This document shows positions 18,362 to 30,471 of a stretch of DNA of 64,000 bases, piece after piece; position 1 is the first letter of the stretch; every line of letters begins with the position of its first letter. The position numbers and the translations under genes were made by a program. Origin of the DNA: Ralstonia sp. 25mfcol4.1 (GTDB lineage Bacteria > Pseudomonadota > Gammaproteobacteria > Burkholderiales > Burkholderiaceae); assembly GCF_900104095.1 (NCBI RefSeq), contig NZ_FNJO01000003.1:434001-498000 (forward strand). The letters are read 5' to 3'. The notes beneath the pieces were generated by a model that was not told the DNA's origin, ran no database searches, and saw only the letters and a list, made by a program, of their open reading frames with translations.

Positions 18362-19366
18362 GTGACCGCTTCCTCGAATCCCGATACGCTTCAGAAATTC
18401 CTGTTCGATGCCGCTCCCGTGCGTGGCGAACTGGTCCGCATCCAATCCACCTGGCAGGAGGTGCTGAACCGCCATGCCTATCCGGAGCCGGTGCGGCGCG
18501 TGCTGGGCGAGATGATCGCGGCCGCGGCGCTGCTGTCCGCCAATCTGAAGTTCAATGGCGCGCTGGTCATGCAGGTACACGGCGACGGGCCGGTGCGCAT
18601 GCTGGTGGTGGAATGTCTGTCCGACCTGTCGCTGCGCGCCACGGCCAAGATTGCCGAGGGCGCCGAGATTGCCGACGACGCCACGCTCAAGCAGCTCGTG
18701 AACGTGCATGGCAAGGGCCGCTTCGCCATCACGCTGGACCCGCAGGACAAGCTGCCGGGCCAGCAGGCCTACCAGGGCATCGTGCCACTGGCCGACGAAC
18801 ATGGCCCGCTGGCGACCATGACCGAGGTGCTCGAACACTACATGCAGGCGTCCGAACAGCTCGATACCCGCCTCTGGCTGGCGTCGAACGACCAGGTGGC
18901 GGCCGGCATGCTGCTGCAGAAGCTGCCGTCGTATGGCGGCACCGCCGGCGCGCAGATCGGCGAGACCGGCGCCGCGCTGACCGACGAAGGACAGGGCCAG
19001 GATCTGGACACGTGGGATCGCGCCTGCCAGCTGGGCGCCACGCTGAAGGAAGACGAACTACTGGCCGAAACGCCGGAAACCCTGCTGCGCCGCCTGTTCT
19101 GGGAAGAGCTGCAGAATGCCGGCCTGCGTGTGTTCGAGCCAATGACACCGCACTTCCAGTGCTCGTGCTCGCGCGAAAAGGTGGCGGGCATGCTGCAGAC
19201 GCTGGGCCGGGAGGAAATCGAAGGCATCATCGCCGAGCGCGGCGAGGTGGAGATTCACTGCGATTTCTGCGGCCAACGCTATGCGTTCGACCCCGTGGAC
19301 GCCGCCCAGCTGTTCACCGCGCCGGTGGCCACAGGCGCCGGCGAGGGTGCGAATCAGCAGCATTGA
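18362..19366 (+). CDS. hslO: Redox-regulated chaperone Hsp33
   Basis: A holdase that is switched on by oxidation and loss of zinc. 334 residues, slightly longer than the ~290 of E. coli. The zinc centre is intact: C267-S-C269 and C300-D-F-C303. The N-terminal core carries the typical LLSANLKFNGALVMQVHGDGP. It starts at GTG 18362 without a strong ribosome site. A GC-rich hairpin without a T-run follows the stop (19375-19404). Confidence 0.95.
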   Translation: MTASSNPDTLQKFLFDAAPVRGELVRIQSTWQEVLNRHAYPEPVRRVLGEMIAAAALLSANLKFNGALVMQVHGDGPVRMLVVECLSDLSLRATAKIAEGAEIADDATLKQLVNVHGKGRFAITLDPQDKLPGQQAYQGIVPLADEHGPLATMTEVLEHYMQASEQLDTRLWLASNDQVAAGMLLQKLPSYGGTAGAQIGETGAALTDEGQGQDLDTWDRACQLGATLKEDELLAETPETLLRRLFWEELQNAGLRVFEPMTPHFQCSCSREKVAGMLQTLGREEIEGIIAERGEVEIHCDFCGQRYAFDPVDAAQLFTAPVATGAGEGANQQH

Positions 19367-19519
19367 GGTGCCACCCGCCCCCCTGTCACGCAGTTCGGGG
19401 GCGGAAAACCGGGGGAAACCGGGGAAAACCATCAGGTCCGCCTACCGTGCGGAACCACACACACGGGTGGTCGGGTCCAATGGCATGCTTGTTCTTCAGC
19501 CGTTCGAACGGAGTCCGAT

Positions 19520-19930
19520 ATGACAGCGACCATTCGTTCCAGATCGACACCTGCCCTGGCCTGCCAGCTGGCCAGCGTACTGGCGCTTGCCGGCTTGATT
19601 GCCGGCTGCGCGGCGCCGGTGCCGCGCAGCCCCGACGGCGTGCCGGCTACGGCACGATTGCCGGACAATGCCATCCCCCCCGCTCCGCTTAGCGACGCCG
19701 AGCGCCAGAAGCTGGGCGCGCTGAACCAGCAGATCCTTCAGGAACAGGCCACGGTAATGGCTAACCAGCAGTCGGCCGCCGCATGGAGCCGTGCGTCGTA
19801 CTACCCGAACACGAGCGTCAACATGTTCTACAACGGTTGGGGTGGCGGCGGCGGTGGCTGGGGTGCCGGCGTAGGCTTCGGCTTCCCGGGGTACGGCTAC
19901 GGAGGCTACCCGTACGGCGGCTGGTGGTGA
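19520..19930 (+). CDS. Lipoprotein with Gly/aromatic tail, unknown function
   Basis: A 136-residue protein with a lipoprotein signal (lipobox LIAGC). The mature part has a Pro-rich linker, a short helical segment (SDAERQKLGALNQQILQEQ) and a C-terminal low-complexity tail of Gly, Tyr, Phe and Trp ending GGYPYGGWW. No enzyme motif. GGAG lies 9 bases before the ATG and overlaps a perfect 12-bp palindrome, CCGTTCGAACGG (19500-19511), which could affect ribosome access. Probably an outer-membrane-associated surface protein, but this is inference from composition only. Confidence 0.75.
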   Translation: MTATIRSRSTPALACQLASVLALAGLIAGCAAPVPRSPDGVPATARLPDNAIPPAPLSDAERQKLGALNQQILQEQATVMANQQSAAAWSRASYYPNTSVNMFYNGWGGGGGGWGAGVGFGFPGYGYGGYPYGGWW

Positions 19931-20001
19931 TGCGGCGTGCGCAAACGATAGCGGCCGCGTTGCGCGGCCGGACCTGATGCTTGATGCGTGCTGGCTGACG
20001 C

Positions 20002-20343
20002 CTAGTGACCGCCGCGTCCGGCGACGGAGTTGGCAGGCGGCGGCAGTGGCGGCGTGGCGCTGACCTTCGGGGCCGGGGCCACGAACTGGACGAACACCTC
20101 GTCGTCCTTGACCATGCCCAGTTCGTAGCGGGCGCGCTCTTCGATGGCGCCCGTGCCATCCTGCAGGTCCTTCACTTCGCCTTCCAGCTTGGCGTTGCGC
20201 AGTTTCAGCGCCTGGTTGTGGGCCATCTGCTCGCCCACCTGGCGATTCAGATCCCACACGCGCAGCCAGCCGCCCTTGCCCAGCCAGAGCGGGTACTGAA
20301 TGGCCAGCAACAGCACGAACAACAGCAGGGAAATCAGGCGCAT
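20002..20343 (-). CDS. ftsB: Cell division protein FtsB
   Basis: A small bitopic divisome protein that joins FtsL and FtsQ. 113 residues: one N-terminal membrane helix ([18 protein letters not shown]), the conserved LWLGKGGW, and a coiled coil that includes the [14 protein letters not shown] turn and [19 protein letters not shown] Pro-rich tail follows. I start at the Met at 20343; upstream codons in the frame do not resemble the family. It lies downstream of eno, the usual eno-ftsB order in proteobacteria, but a terminator stands between them here. Confidence 0.93.
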   Translation of the reverse strand: MRLISLLLFVLLLAIQYPLWLGKGGWLRVWDLNRQVGEQMAHNQALKLRNAKLEGEVKDLQDGTGAIEERARYELGMVKDDEVFVQFVAPAPKVSATPPLPPPANSVAGRGGH

Positions 20344-20500
20344 CGGGGCAAAAGGCGCAATGGAATAATGGCGTGGTCGGAGGTTTCCGATGGGCACCAA
20401 TGATCCATCATGCGGCCGCAGATTGCAAAACAAAAGACGCTACAAAGCGCAACAACCGTGCGTGCGGCACCGGATATCGGCACAATCGCCACACCGGATC

Positions 20501-20539
20501 GAAAAAAACGCCGCCCCGGCGAACCCGGGAGCGGCGTTT
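20501..20539 (-). terminator. Rho-independent terminator after eno
   Basis: AAACGCCGC / GCGGCGTTT arms (20506-20514 and 20531-20539) enclose a GC-rich 16-base loop. On the minus strand the stem runs into seven T residues, 45 bases after the eno stop. It should reduce read-through into ftsB. Confidence 0.8.
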
Positions 20540-20584
20540 GTCGTTGGCTTGCCGGCGGCACGCGCCGACGGCAGGCTCGGGGAA

Positions 20585-21910
<1,326 letters not shown>

Positions 21911-21937
21911 CTACGTGCCAGATGACGGGTGGAAGTC

Positions 21938-22228
21938 TCAGACGCCTTCCACGACGATCATGTTCATCTTTGCCGCATGCTCGCGGGATTGGCGGGCTGC
22001 CAGGTATTCCTCGCTCGCGTAGAAGGCCTTGGCGGCCTCGTAGCTGGGGAATTTCAGCACCACCACGCGCGTCGGCGCCCATTGCCCCTCGAGCGGCTCC
22101 GTCTTGCCGCCCCGCACCAGCACTTCCGCGCCGTGAGCCTGCATGGCCCGCGTGGAAAGCACCTTGTACTGCTCGTACTGCTGGGGATCCGTCACGTCGA
22201 CGTACGCGATGATAAGGCCGGCGGCCAT
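21938..22228 (-). CDS. DUF1330 family protein
   Basis: A 96-residue dimeric alpha/beta-barrel-like protein of DUF1330. The family pattern is visible: AYVDVTDPQQYEQY, GAEVLVRGGKTEPLEG, VVVLKFPSYEAAKAFYASEEY. It is encoded between kdsA and eno on the same strand. No catalytic assignment is possible. Confidence 0.9.
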   Translation of the reverse strand: MAAGLIIAYVDVTDPQQYEQYKVLSTRAMQAHGAEVLVRGGKTEPLEGQWAPTRVVVLKFPSYEAAKAFYASEEYLAARQSREHAAKMNMIVVEGV

Positions 22229-22362
22229 ACGCTATCTCCGAATCTTTTGTATTGTCTTTCGATACCCGTGCGTCCGGGGCGATTCACGCACGCACCCGAT
22301 CTGACGCATCCGGAAGCGACGCCGCCCGCGACAGGCGCGGGCGGCGGGTACTGCTGGCTGGA

Positions 22363-23232
22363 TCACGCGCAGGCGGGCCAGCCGAAATTGTCTTCGAGGA
22401 AGCCGGCGCGCTTGACCAGGGTATCCAGGTCCTTCAGCACGGCCAGCAGTTCCTTCATGCGCGACAGCGGCACCGCGTTCGGGCCGTCGGACATGGCCTT
22501 GCTCGGGTCCGGATGGGTTTCCATGAACAGGCCCGCCACGCCGGTGGCCACCGCGGCACGCGACAGCACCGGCACGAACTCGCGCTGGCCGCCCGAGCTG
22601 GTGCCCTGGCCGCCCGGCAACTGCACCGAGTGGGTCGCGTCGAACACCACCGGGGCACCGGTCTCGCGCATGATCGCGAGCGAGCGCATGTCCGACACCA
22701 GATTGTTGTAGCCGAAGGAAACACCACGCTCGCAGGCCATGAACACGTCATCGGGCAGACCGGCCTCACGGGCCGCGTCACGCGCCTTGTCGATCACATT
22801 CTTCATGTCGTGCGGCGCCAGGAACTGGCCCTTCTTGATGTTCACCGGGCGTCCGCTCTGGGCGCACGCACGGATGAAATCGGTCTGGCGGCACAGGAAG
22901 GCCGGCGTCTGCAGCACGTCAACCACGGCGGCGACGGGCTTGATCTCGTCGATCTCGTGGATGTCCGTCAGCACGGGCACGCCGATTTCGCGCTTCACGG
23001 TGGCCAGGATCTCCAGCCCCTTCTCCATGCCGAGACCGCGGAACGACTTGCCCGACGACCGGTTGGCCTTGTCGAACGACGACTTGTAGATGAACGGGAT
23101 GCCCAGTTCGCCGGTGATCTGCTTGAGCTCGCCGGCGGTGTCCAGCGCCATCTGCTCGGACTCGATGACACACGGGCCGGCGATCAGGAAGAACGGCTTG
23201 TCGAGGCCGACGTCGAATCCACACAGTTTCAT
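22363..23232 (-). CDS. kdsA: 3-deoxy-8-phosphooctulonate synthase
   Basis: Condenses arabinose 5-phosphate with phosphoenolpyruvate to make KDO 8-phosphate for lipopolysaccharide. 289 residues; a DAHP-synthase-like TIM barrel. Family motifs are [56 protein letters not shown] and [11 protein letters not shown]. It follows pyrG by 23 bases and precedes DUF1330 and eno, which would provide PEP. Confidence 0.97.
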   Translation of the reverse strand: MKLCGFDVGLDKPFFLIAGPCVIESEQMALDTAGELKQITGELGIPFIYKSSFDKANRSSGKSFRGLGMEKGLEILATVKREIGVPVLTDIHEIDEIKPVAAVVDVLQTPAFLCRQTDFIRACAQSGRPVNIKKGQFLAPHDMKNVIDKARDAAREAGLPDDVFMACERGVSFGYNNLVSDMRSLAIMRETGAPVVFDATHSVQLPGGQGTSSGGQREFVPVLSRAAVATGVAGLFMETHPDPSKAMSDGPNAVPLSRMKELLAVLKDLDTLVKRAGFLEDNFGWPACA

Positions 23233-23255
23233 GGCTTGTCTCCTTCGTCGCGACG

Positions 23256-24940
<1,685 letters not shown>

Positions 24941-25045
24941 CATGAGACCCCGTCCGCCGCCGACCCGGATTTTGTGACAGGGCAGTGTCCGCGATGCGCC
25001 GCCCTGCTGCTGCGGCGCATGCGCCGCTCGGCGCCGCGCCCGTCT

Positions 25046-25867
25046 TCAGTGGCCGCTGGCGCGCATCTGCCCGATCAGCTCATGCACGGTGGCGGCGGTT
25101 TCCAGGGGCCGCTCCATCGGATAGAGATGCCCGCCTTCCAGGAAGCGCAGGCGGTCGCCCACCAGCTTGCGCGTGGCGCCCAGTCCCACCTGCCTGACCT
25201 CGCGTGATTTCGTGCCGGCAATGAAGCCCACCGGCACCGGCGCGCCATGGGCCACGCGCCGGCCCAGGCTGGTAGGCAGCGTGCGATAGATGCGGTATTC
25301 CACGTCGCGGTCGAAACGCAGGCGGCGTTCCGCGGCCCGGCCCGTCGGCTCGGTGCCATGCTCGGCGTAGTCGCGCAGCACGTCCGGGTCCCAGACCCGG
25401 AAATTGCGCTTGGCCTGGAAGTGGGTCCAGACCGATTCGGTATCGGGCCAGTGCGTGCGGCGGTTCTTGGTCACGGCCGCCGGGCCCGGCTTTTCGTCCA
25501 GACCCAGGACCTGCGACGCGCGCAGCAGCGACGCCCGCCAGCCGGCGATGATCGGCGAGTCGAGCATCACCACGCCGCGCACGCGCTGCGGTTCGCGCAG
25601 CGCGGCCATCAGCGACAGGAAACCGCCCAGCGAATGCCCGACCAGCCAGACCTTGCGGGAATCGGCACCGTCGCGACGGGCGCGTTCGATCTCACGTAGC
25701 AGTTCGTCCACCAGATTGGGCCATTCGCGCGTGACCGGGTACTTTGGATCGTGGCCGTAGCGCTCGACGGCGCGGATCTCGAAGGCATCTTCCAGTGCCC
25801 CGAACAGCTTGCGGTACGTGGATACGGGAAATCCGTTGGCGTGGGAGAACAGCAGGATGTCGCGCAT
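25046..25867 (-). CDS. Alpha/beta hydrolase downstream of the Anbu operon
   Basis: A 273-residue alpha/beta hydrolase. The oxyanion-hole segment is FSHANGFPVSTY, the nucleophile elbow is WLVGHSLGGFLS, and the catalytic His lies in LEGGHLYPMERP. It begins 99 bases after the Anbu gene on the same strand with no terminator between, so co-transcription is possible. Substrate unknown. The family also includes many unlinked house-keeping esterases. Confidence 0.87.
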   Translation of the reverse strand: MRDILLFSHANGFPVSTYRKLFGALEDAFEIRAVERYGHDPKYPVTREWPNLVDELLREIERARRDGADSRKVWLVGHSLGGFLSLMAALREPQRVRGVVMLDSPIIAGWRASLLRASQVLGLDEKPGPAAVTKNRRTHWPDTESVWTHFQAKRNFRVWDPDVLRDYAEHGTEPTGRAAERRLRFDRDVEYRIYRTLPTSLGRRVAHGAPVPVGFIAGTKSREVRQVGLGATRKLVGDRLRFLEGGHLYPMERPLETAATVHELIGQMRASGH

Positions 25868-25966
25868 GAGACAAGTGCAATGGGAATGTGGCAGTCGCCG
25901 CAGAGTGTACTGCGGCGCCCCGCCGTTCGACGCCCGCGCCGGCGCGAATGGGGTAGACGTTTCCCT

Positions 25967-26770
25967 CTACCGTTCCCGGCGTGCGCGCACGGGCTGGCCC
26001 CATCGGTCGGCCTCGTCGCGCGCCAGCGGAAACTCGGCCGGCTCGGCGGCATCCCACTCGGGATTGGCGATCTCGCCGAACACCTGACGCAGGCGCTGGC
26101 CCCAGGTGTCGCGGATCATGCGGAAGTACGCGTTCTTCTCGTCGATGTTGACAAAGCGCGTCACGCGCAGCGAATCGGCCTCGTACACCAGCAGGTCCAG
26201 CGGCAGGCCCACCGAGATATTCGACTTGAGCGTCGAATCCATCGAAATCAGCGCGCACTTGGCGGCCTCGCCCAGCGGCAGCGACGGCGACACCACTCGG
26301 TCGACGATCGGCTTGCCATACTTGGCCTCGCCAATCTGGAAGTAGCAGTTTTCGGGCGACGCCTCGACGAAATTGCCCGCCGCATAGATATGGAACAGCC
26401 GCGTGCGCTCGCCGCGGATCTGCCCGCCGAAGATCATGCTGACGTTGAAGTCGATGCCGGCCTCGCGCAGTGCGTGGGCGTCGCGCTTGTGCACGGCGCG
26501 CACGGCGTCGCCGACGATCGTGGCGGCCTCGAACATGTCGCGGGCCGTCCACAGCGAACGCTTTTCGTCGCGCGCCTCGGCCAGCAGCTGCCGCACCGAC
26601 TGGCTGATCGCCAGGTTGCCGGCCGTCATCAGCACCAGCACGCGGTCGCCCGGCTCTTCGAAGACGGTCATCTTGCGCGAGGTGGAAATGGCATCCACCC
26701 CGGCATTGGTTCGGGAATCGGACAGGAATACCAGACCGGCATCCAGCCGCATCGCTACGCAGTACGTCAT
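25967..26770 (-). CDS. anbu: Anbu, proteasome-like peptidase
   Basis: The bacterial 'ancestral beta-subunit' homologue of 20S proteasome and HslV proteases (267 residues). The chain begins MTYCVAMRLDAGLVFLSDSRT. Removal of Met1 exposes Thr2 as the N-terminal nucleophile. D18 (SDSRTNAG) and K33 (SRKMTVF) fit the proteasomal Thr1/Asp17/Lys33 triad. The GNLAISQSV and FNVSMIFGGQ segments are typical of Anbu. It ends the run ATP-grasp / alpha-E / transglutaminase / Anbu, the recurring neighbourhood of the family. Known Anbu proteins form open helical or ring assemblies with unclear substrates; no regulatory ATPase is encoded nearby. Confidence 0.93.
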   Translation of the reverse strand: MTYCVAMRLDAGLVFLSDSRTNAGVDAISTSRKMTVFEEPGDRVLVLMTAGNLAISQSVRQLLAEARDEKRSLWTARDMFEAATIVGDAVRAVHKRDAHALREAGIDFNVSMIFGGQIRGERTRLFHIYAAGNFVEASPENCYFQIGEAKYGKPIVDRVVSPSLPLGEAAKCALISMDSTLKSNISVGLPLDLLVYEADSLRVTRFVNIDEKNAYFRMIRDTWGQRLRQVFGEIANPEWDAAEPAEFPLARDEADRWGQPVRARRER

Positions 26771-26872
26771 GAACAGGTGTCTTGTTGGGGCGCCGTGTCA
26801 CTTGTGAGACGGCAAATTTGCATTCTAGCCGCTCGGCAAAACGCCACGCCGTTGAATGCCGGCGCGGGCCGG

Positions 26873-27685
26873 TCAGGCAGCGGGCGTGATGGCGATATCG
26901 ACGTCGAGCGTTTCGCCCGCGCCGCCTTCCAGAATGCCCCGGATTGGTGCGGCCGAGGCGTAGTCGCGCCCCACCGCGAGCCGCACGTGGCGGGCATCTG
27001 TCACACAGCGGTGCGTCACGTCGATACTGCACCAGAGGCCCCGGCCGGCATCGAGACAGACATCGGCCCAGGCATGGCTGGCCAGCGCCGTGGCGGCCGG
27101 ATCGTAGAAGTAGCCACTGACATAGCGCGCCGGAATGCCCAGCACACGGCACGCGGCCACCATCACCTGCGCCTGGTCCTGGCAGACGCCACTCCCCAGC
27201 TGGAAGGCCTGGGCCGCCGACGTTCCGACATCGGTGGTATTGGCCTGGTAGCGCACGCGATCGGCAATGCCGCCCGCCAGGGCCAGCAGTGCCGGCACAT
27301 CGTGACCCGCCGCCACATAGGGCGCGGCAAACGCCTGCAGGCCGTGCGGCGCCTGCGTAAGTGGCGTAGTCGAAACAAAGTATAGCGGCGACACCCGTGA
27401 CTCGCCCGAATCCGGCTGATCGACGAAAGCATGGTGTCCGCCCTGCACCTCCACCTCGCCGGTGGCGGTGATGGCGATCGTACGGGCCGGGCCGGCCATG
27501 GTGAAGTTGTGGACGATATTGCCGAAACCGTCGCGCGCCTCGCTCAGGTTGCCCGGCGCCGAAAGTTGCCAGCCCTGCACCGATTGCAGGGGCCCCGAGC
27601 GCGGGGCGAGGCGCAGTTCGTGCACGCTGCGACGCACCGGTTCGGTGTATTGATAGACGGTTTTGTGGTGAATCCTGTATTTCAC
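26873..27685 (-). CDS. Transglutaminase-like cysteine protease of the Anbu operon
   Basis: A 270-residue protein with an N-terminal bacterial transglutaminase-like beta domain (YRIHHKTVYQYTEPV...LRLAPR) followed by the papain-like core. The putative triad is C168 (GSGVCQDQAQ), H204 (ASHAWADV) and D222 (SIDVTH). I start at GTG 27685, where the family sequence begins. The frame is open to 27811 but that stretch is Cys/Pro/Gly-rich and overlaps the alpha-E gene. Enzymes of this fold can hydrolyse or transfer amide bonds, so either protease or amide-forming activity is possible. Confidence 0.9.
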   Translation of the reverse strand: MKYRIHHKTVYQYTEPVRRSVHELRLAPRSGPLQSVQGWQLSAPGNLSEARDGFGNIVHNFTMAGPARTIAITATGEVEVQGGHHAFVDQPDSGESRVSPLYFVSTTPLTQAPHGLQAFAAPYVAAGHDVPALLALAGGIADRVRYQANTTDVGTSAAQAFQLGSGVCQDQAQVMVAACRVLGIPARYVSGYFYDPAATALASHAWADVCLDAGRGLWCSIDVTHRCVTDARHVRLAVGRDYASAAPIRGILEGGAGETLDVDIAITPAA

Positions 27686-27767
27686 GATGCGTATCGCGCG
27701 CCCGGCACGGCACCCGCCGGTGCTTCCCCGGCCCGGCGCGTGACGCACCGGGCACATGCATGACGGT

Positions 27768-28721
27768 TCAGGCGGCCAGCAGCGGCACGAGGAAATCCCG
27801 GCTGATGCCATTGCCGAGATCGCCGATGCGCTCCAGGAAGCTGGTCAGGTAGGCGTGCAGGCCGACGGCGAAGATGTCGTCGATGCGCGCGTATTTGAGG
27901 TCGGCGTGGAGTTTACCAGCCTGGCGCTCGGTCTCCGACGATTGCTGGTTGGCCACCAGCGCCAGGATCGCCACCACTTCGTCCATGCTCGACACGAGCG
28001 AGCGCGGCATGTCCGGCCGCAGGATCAGCAGTTCGGCCACGCGCTGCGGCGTGATCACGGCCCGGTAGATCTTGCGGTAGACCTCGAAGCCCGACACCGA
28101 CCGCAGCACGGCCGCCCAGTGGTAGAAGTCGTTCTGCTCGCGGTTCGGATCGCTGTCGTCGCGGCCCGACGCCTGGAACTTGACGTCCAGGATCCGCGCC
28201 GTATTGTCGGCGCGCTCCAGGAAGGTGCCAAGCCGCATGAAGTGGAACGCATCGTCCTTGAGCATGGTGCCGAACTGCACACCGCGCGCCAGGTGCGAGC
28301 GGAACTTGACCCATTCGAAGAAGCGCGACGGGTCATCGCGCAGCTCGCCCTCGGTGATCATGCGCTGCACGTCCAGCCACGTGGTGTTGATGGTTTCCCA
28401 CACCTCCGTAGTCAGCGACCCACGCACCGCCCGCGCGTTCTCGCGCGCCGCGCGCAGGCAGCTCATGATCGACGACGGGTTGGTCATGTCGCGCACCATG
28501 AAGTCGATCACGTCGTCACGGTGCAGCAGGCCGTACTTGTGGTCGTAGGCCTGGGTCAGCTCGGAGATGTCGAGCATCGCCCACCAGCCCTGCTCGGCCA
28601 CTTCGGCCGACTGCGGCAGCAGCGAGGTCTGGTAGTTGACGTCGAGCATGCGCGCGGTGTTTTCCGCGCGCTCGGTGTAGCGGGCCATCCAGAACAGGTG
28701 GTCGGCGGTACGGCTCAGCAT
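27768..28721 (-). CDS. Alpha-E domain protein of the Anbu operon
   Basis: A 317-residue all-helical alpha-E protein. Diagnostic repeats of the form F.ARYTERAENTARMLDV (near the N-terminus) and LGTFLERADNTARILDVKF (middle) place paired Arg/Glu residues on the helices. FLERIGDLGNGI occurs near the C-terminus. Alpha-E proteins almost always accompany circularly permuted ATP-grasp and transglutaminase genes; they are thought to help form or modify a peptide bond, but no activity is proven that I know of. It follows the ATP-grasp gene by 33 bases. Confidence 0.92.
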   Translation of the reverse strand: MLSRTADHLFWMARYTERAENTARMLDVNYQTSLLPQSAEVAEQGWWAMLDISELTQAYDHKYGLLHRDDVIDFMVRDMTNPSSIMSCLRAARENARAVRGSLTTEVWETINTTWLDVQRMITEGELRDDPSRFFEWVKFRSHLARGVQFGTMLKDDAFHFMRLGTFLERADNTARILDVKFQASGRDDSDPNREQNDFYHWAAVLRSVSGFEVYRKIYRAVITPQRVAELLILRPDMPRSLVSSMDEVVAILALVANQQSSETERQAGKLHADLKYARIDDIFAVGLHAYLTSFLERIGDLGNGISRDFLVPLLAA

Positions 28722-28754
28722 GATGGGGTCTCCCGGCGATCAGTGTGTTCGGCT

Positions 28755-30230
28755 TCAGCGTTCCAGCACCCAGGTGTCCTTGGTGCCCCCGCCCTGCGAG
28801 GAATTCACCACCAGCGACCCCTCGCGCAGCGCCACGCGCGTCAGCCCGCCCGGCACCATGCGCACTTCCTTGCCCGACAGCACGAATGGCCGCAGGTCGA
28901 TATGGCGCGGCGCGATGCCCGATTCCACATAGGTCGGGCAGGTGGACAGCGCCAGCGTGGGCTGGGCGATGTACTGTTCGGGCCGCGCCTTGACCACCTC
29001 GCGGAACTGGTCGATCTCGGCCTTCGTCGCGGCCGGGCCCACCAGCATGCCGTATCCCCCGGCCCCGTGGGTTTCCTTCACGACCAGCTCGGCCATGTGG
29101 TCGAGCACGTATTGCAGGTCATCGGGCCGTCGGCACATGTAGGTGGGCACGTTCGACAGGATGGCCTCTTCGCCCAGGTAGAAGCGGATCATGTCCGGCA
29201 CATACGGATAGATCGACTTGTCGTCGGCCACGCCGGTGCCGATGGCATTCGAGATCGTCACGTTGCCGGCACGATAGACCGACAGCAGTCCCGCCGCGCC
29301 CAGCGCCGAATCTGGCCGGAATACGAGCGGATCGAGGAAGTCGTCGTCCACGCGGCGGTAGATCACGTCGATGCGCTGCGGCCCCTGCGTGGTGCGCATG
29401 TAGAGGTGATCGTCCTCGACGAACAGGTCGCTGCCCTCCACCAGTTCCACGCCCATCTGCTGGGCCAGGAACGCGTGCTCGAAATACGCGGAGTTGTACA
29501 TGCCCGGCGTGAGCACGACCACGGTAGGGTCGGCGATATTCTGCGGCGACACGCTGCGCAGCATGTCCAGCAGCAGGTCGGGATAGTGGGCCACGGGCGC
29601 CACCCGGTTGCGGGCGAACAGGTCGGGGAACAACCGCATCATCATCTTGCGGTTTTCCAGCATGTACGACACGCCCGACGGCACGCGCAGGTTGTCTTCC
29701 AGCACGTAGAACTCGCCCTGGCCCGCGCGCACCACATCGATGCCGGCTACGTGCGCGTAGATGTCGCGCGGCACGTCGATGCCGAGCATCTCGGGCCGGT
29801 ACTGGGCGTTGTTATAGATCTGGTCGGGCGGAATCACGCCGGCACGGATGATGTCCTGGCCGTGGTAGATATCGTGGATGAAGCGGTTCAGCGCCGCCAC
29901 CCGCTGGCGCAGGCCGCGCTCCAGCGTGGCCCATTCGCTGGCCGGGAACACGCGCGGGATCACGTCGAACGGAATGGTCCGCTCAGTGCCGCTGTTGGAC
30001 TCGTCCTTGTCGCCATAGACGGCGAAGGTAATGCCCACGCGCCGGAAGATCAGATCCGCCTCCGCGCGCTTGTTGTCCATCGTGGATACGGACTGCCGGC
30101 CGAGCCAGTCCGCAAAACTTCGGTAGTGAGTCCGGACCGCCCCTGGCGGCAATACCTGTCCGGCCTCGACGGCCGTCACCGTGCCGTCCTCTCGCCCTTC
30201 CAGCATCTCGTCGAAAAACCGCGCCGCCAT
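28755..30230 (-). CDS. Circularly permuted type 2 ATP-grasp protein of the Anbu operon
   Basis: A 491-residue circularly permuted ATP-grasp ligase. Landmarks are FDVIPRVFPASEWATLERGL, ALNRFIHDIYHGQ, the DNLRVPSGVSYMLENR loop, VVVLTPGMYNSAYFEHAFLA, VVKETHGAGGYGMLVGP (glycine-rich ATP loop) and HIDLRPFVLSG. ATP-grasp enzymes join a carboxylate to an amine or thiol through an acyl-phosphate. The first gene of the four-gene cluster, with GGAG before the ATG. The substrate pair cannot be inferred. Confidence 0.93.
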   Translation of the reverse strand: MAARFFDEMLEGREDGTVTAVEAGQVLPPGAVRTHYRSFADWLGRQSVSTMDNKRAEADLIFRRVGITFAVYGDKDESNSGTERTIPFDVIPRVFPASEWATLERGLRQRVAALNRFIHDIYHGQDIIRAGVIPPDQIYNNAQYRPEMLGIDVPRDIYAHVAGIDVVRAGQGEFYVLEDNLRVPSGVSYMLENRKMMMRLFPDLFARNRVAPVAHYPDLLLDMLRSVSPQNIADPTVVVLTPGMYNSAYFEHAFLAQQMGVELVEGSDLFVEDDHLYMRTTQGPQRIDVIYRRVDDDFLDPLVFRPDSALGAAGLLSVYRAGNVTISNAIGTGVADDKSIYPYVPDMIRFYLGEEAILSNVPTYMCRRPDDLQYVLDHMAELVVKETHGAGGYGMLVGPAATKAEIDQFREVVKARPEQYIAQPTLALSTCPTYVESGIAPRHIDLRPFVLSGKEVRMVPGGLTRVALREGSLVVNSSQGGGTKDTWVLER

Positions 30231-30356
30231 GATGGCCGCTCCTTCGTGGAAATGGGCGCCTGCCGCGGTCCGTGCCGCCTGACTGCTCTTCGGCCTTGCT
30301 GCACGGCAATACCGCCGGCCACCCGTTTATCGATGCCTCGTCGAGTCGACGCTTCC

Positions 30357-30384
30357 AGCATATCCGCACCGGCAAATCCCGCAA
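30357..30384 (-). promoter_or_regulatory. Possible promoter of the Anbu operon
   Basis: On the minus strand TTGCGG (30384-30379), a 16-base spacer and TATGCT (30362-30357) lie about 130 bases before the ATP-grasp ATG. The match is only moderate. I see nothing else in the 240-base gap between this operon and gntK. Confidence 0.3.
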
Positions 30385-30471
30385 GGGGTTGCATGCACAA
30401 GACATGCGCCGGTACGCAAAACGGTTTAGCAAGATGCTTGCCAGCCACGCGTGGCTGGCCTTGGTGCAGGG

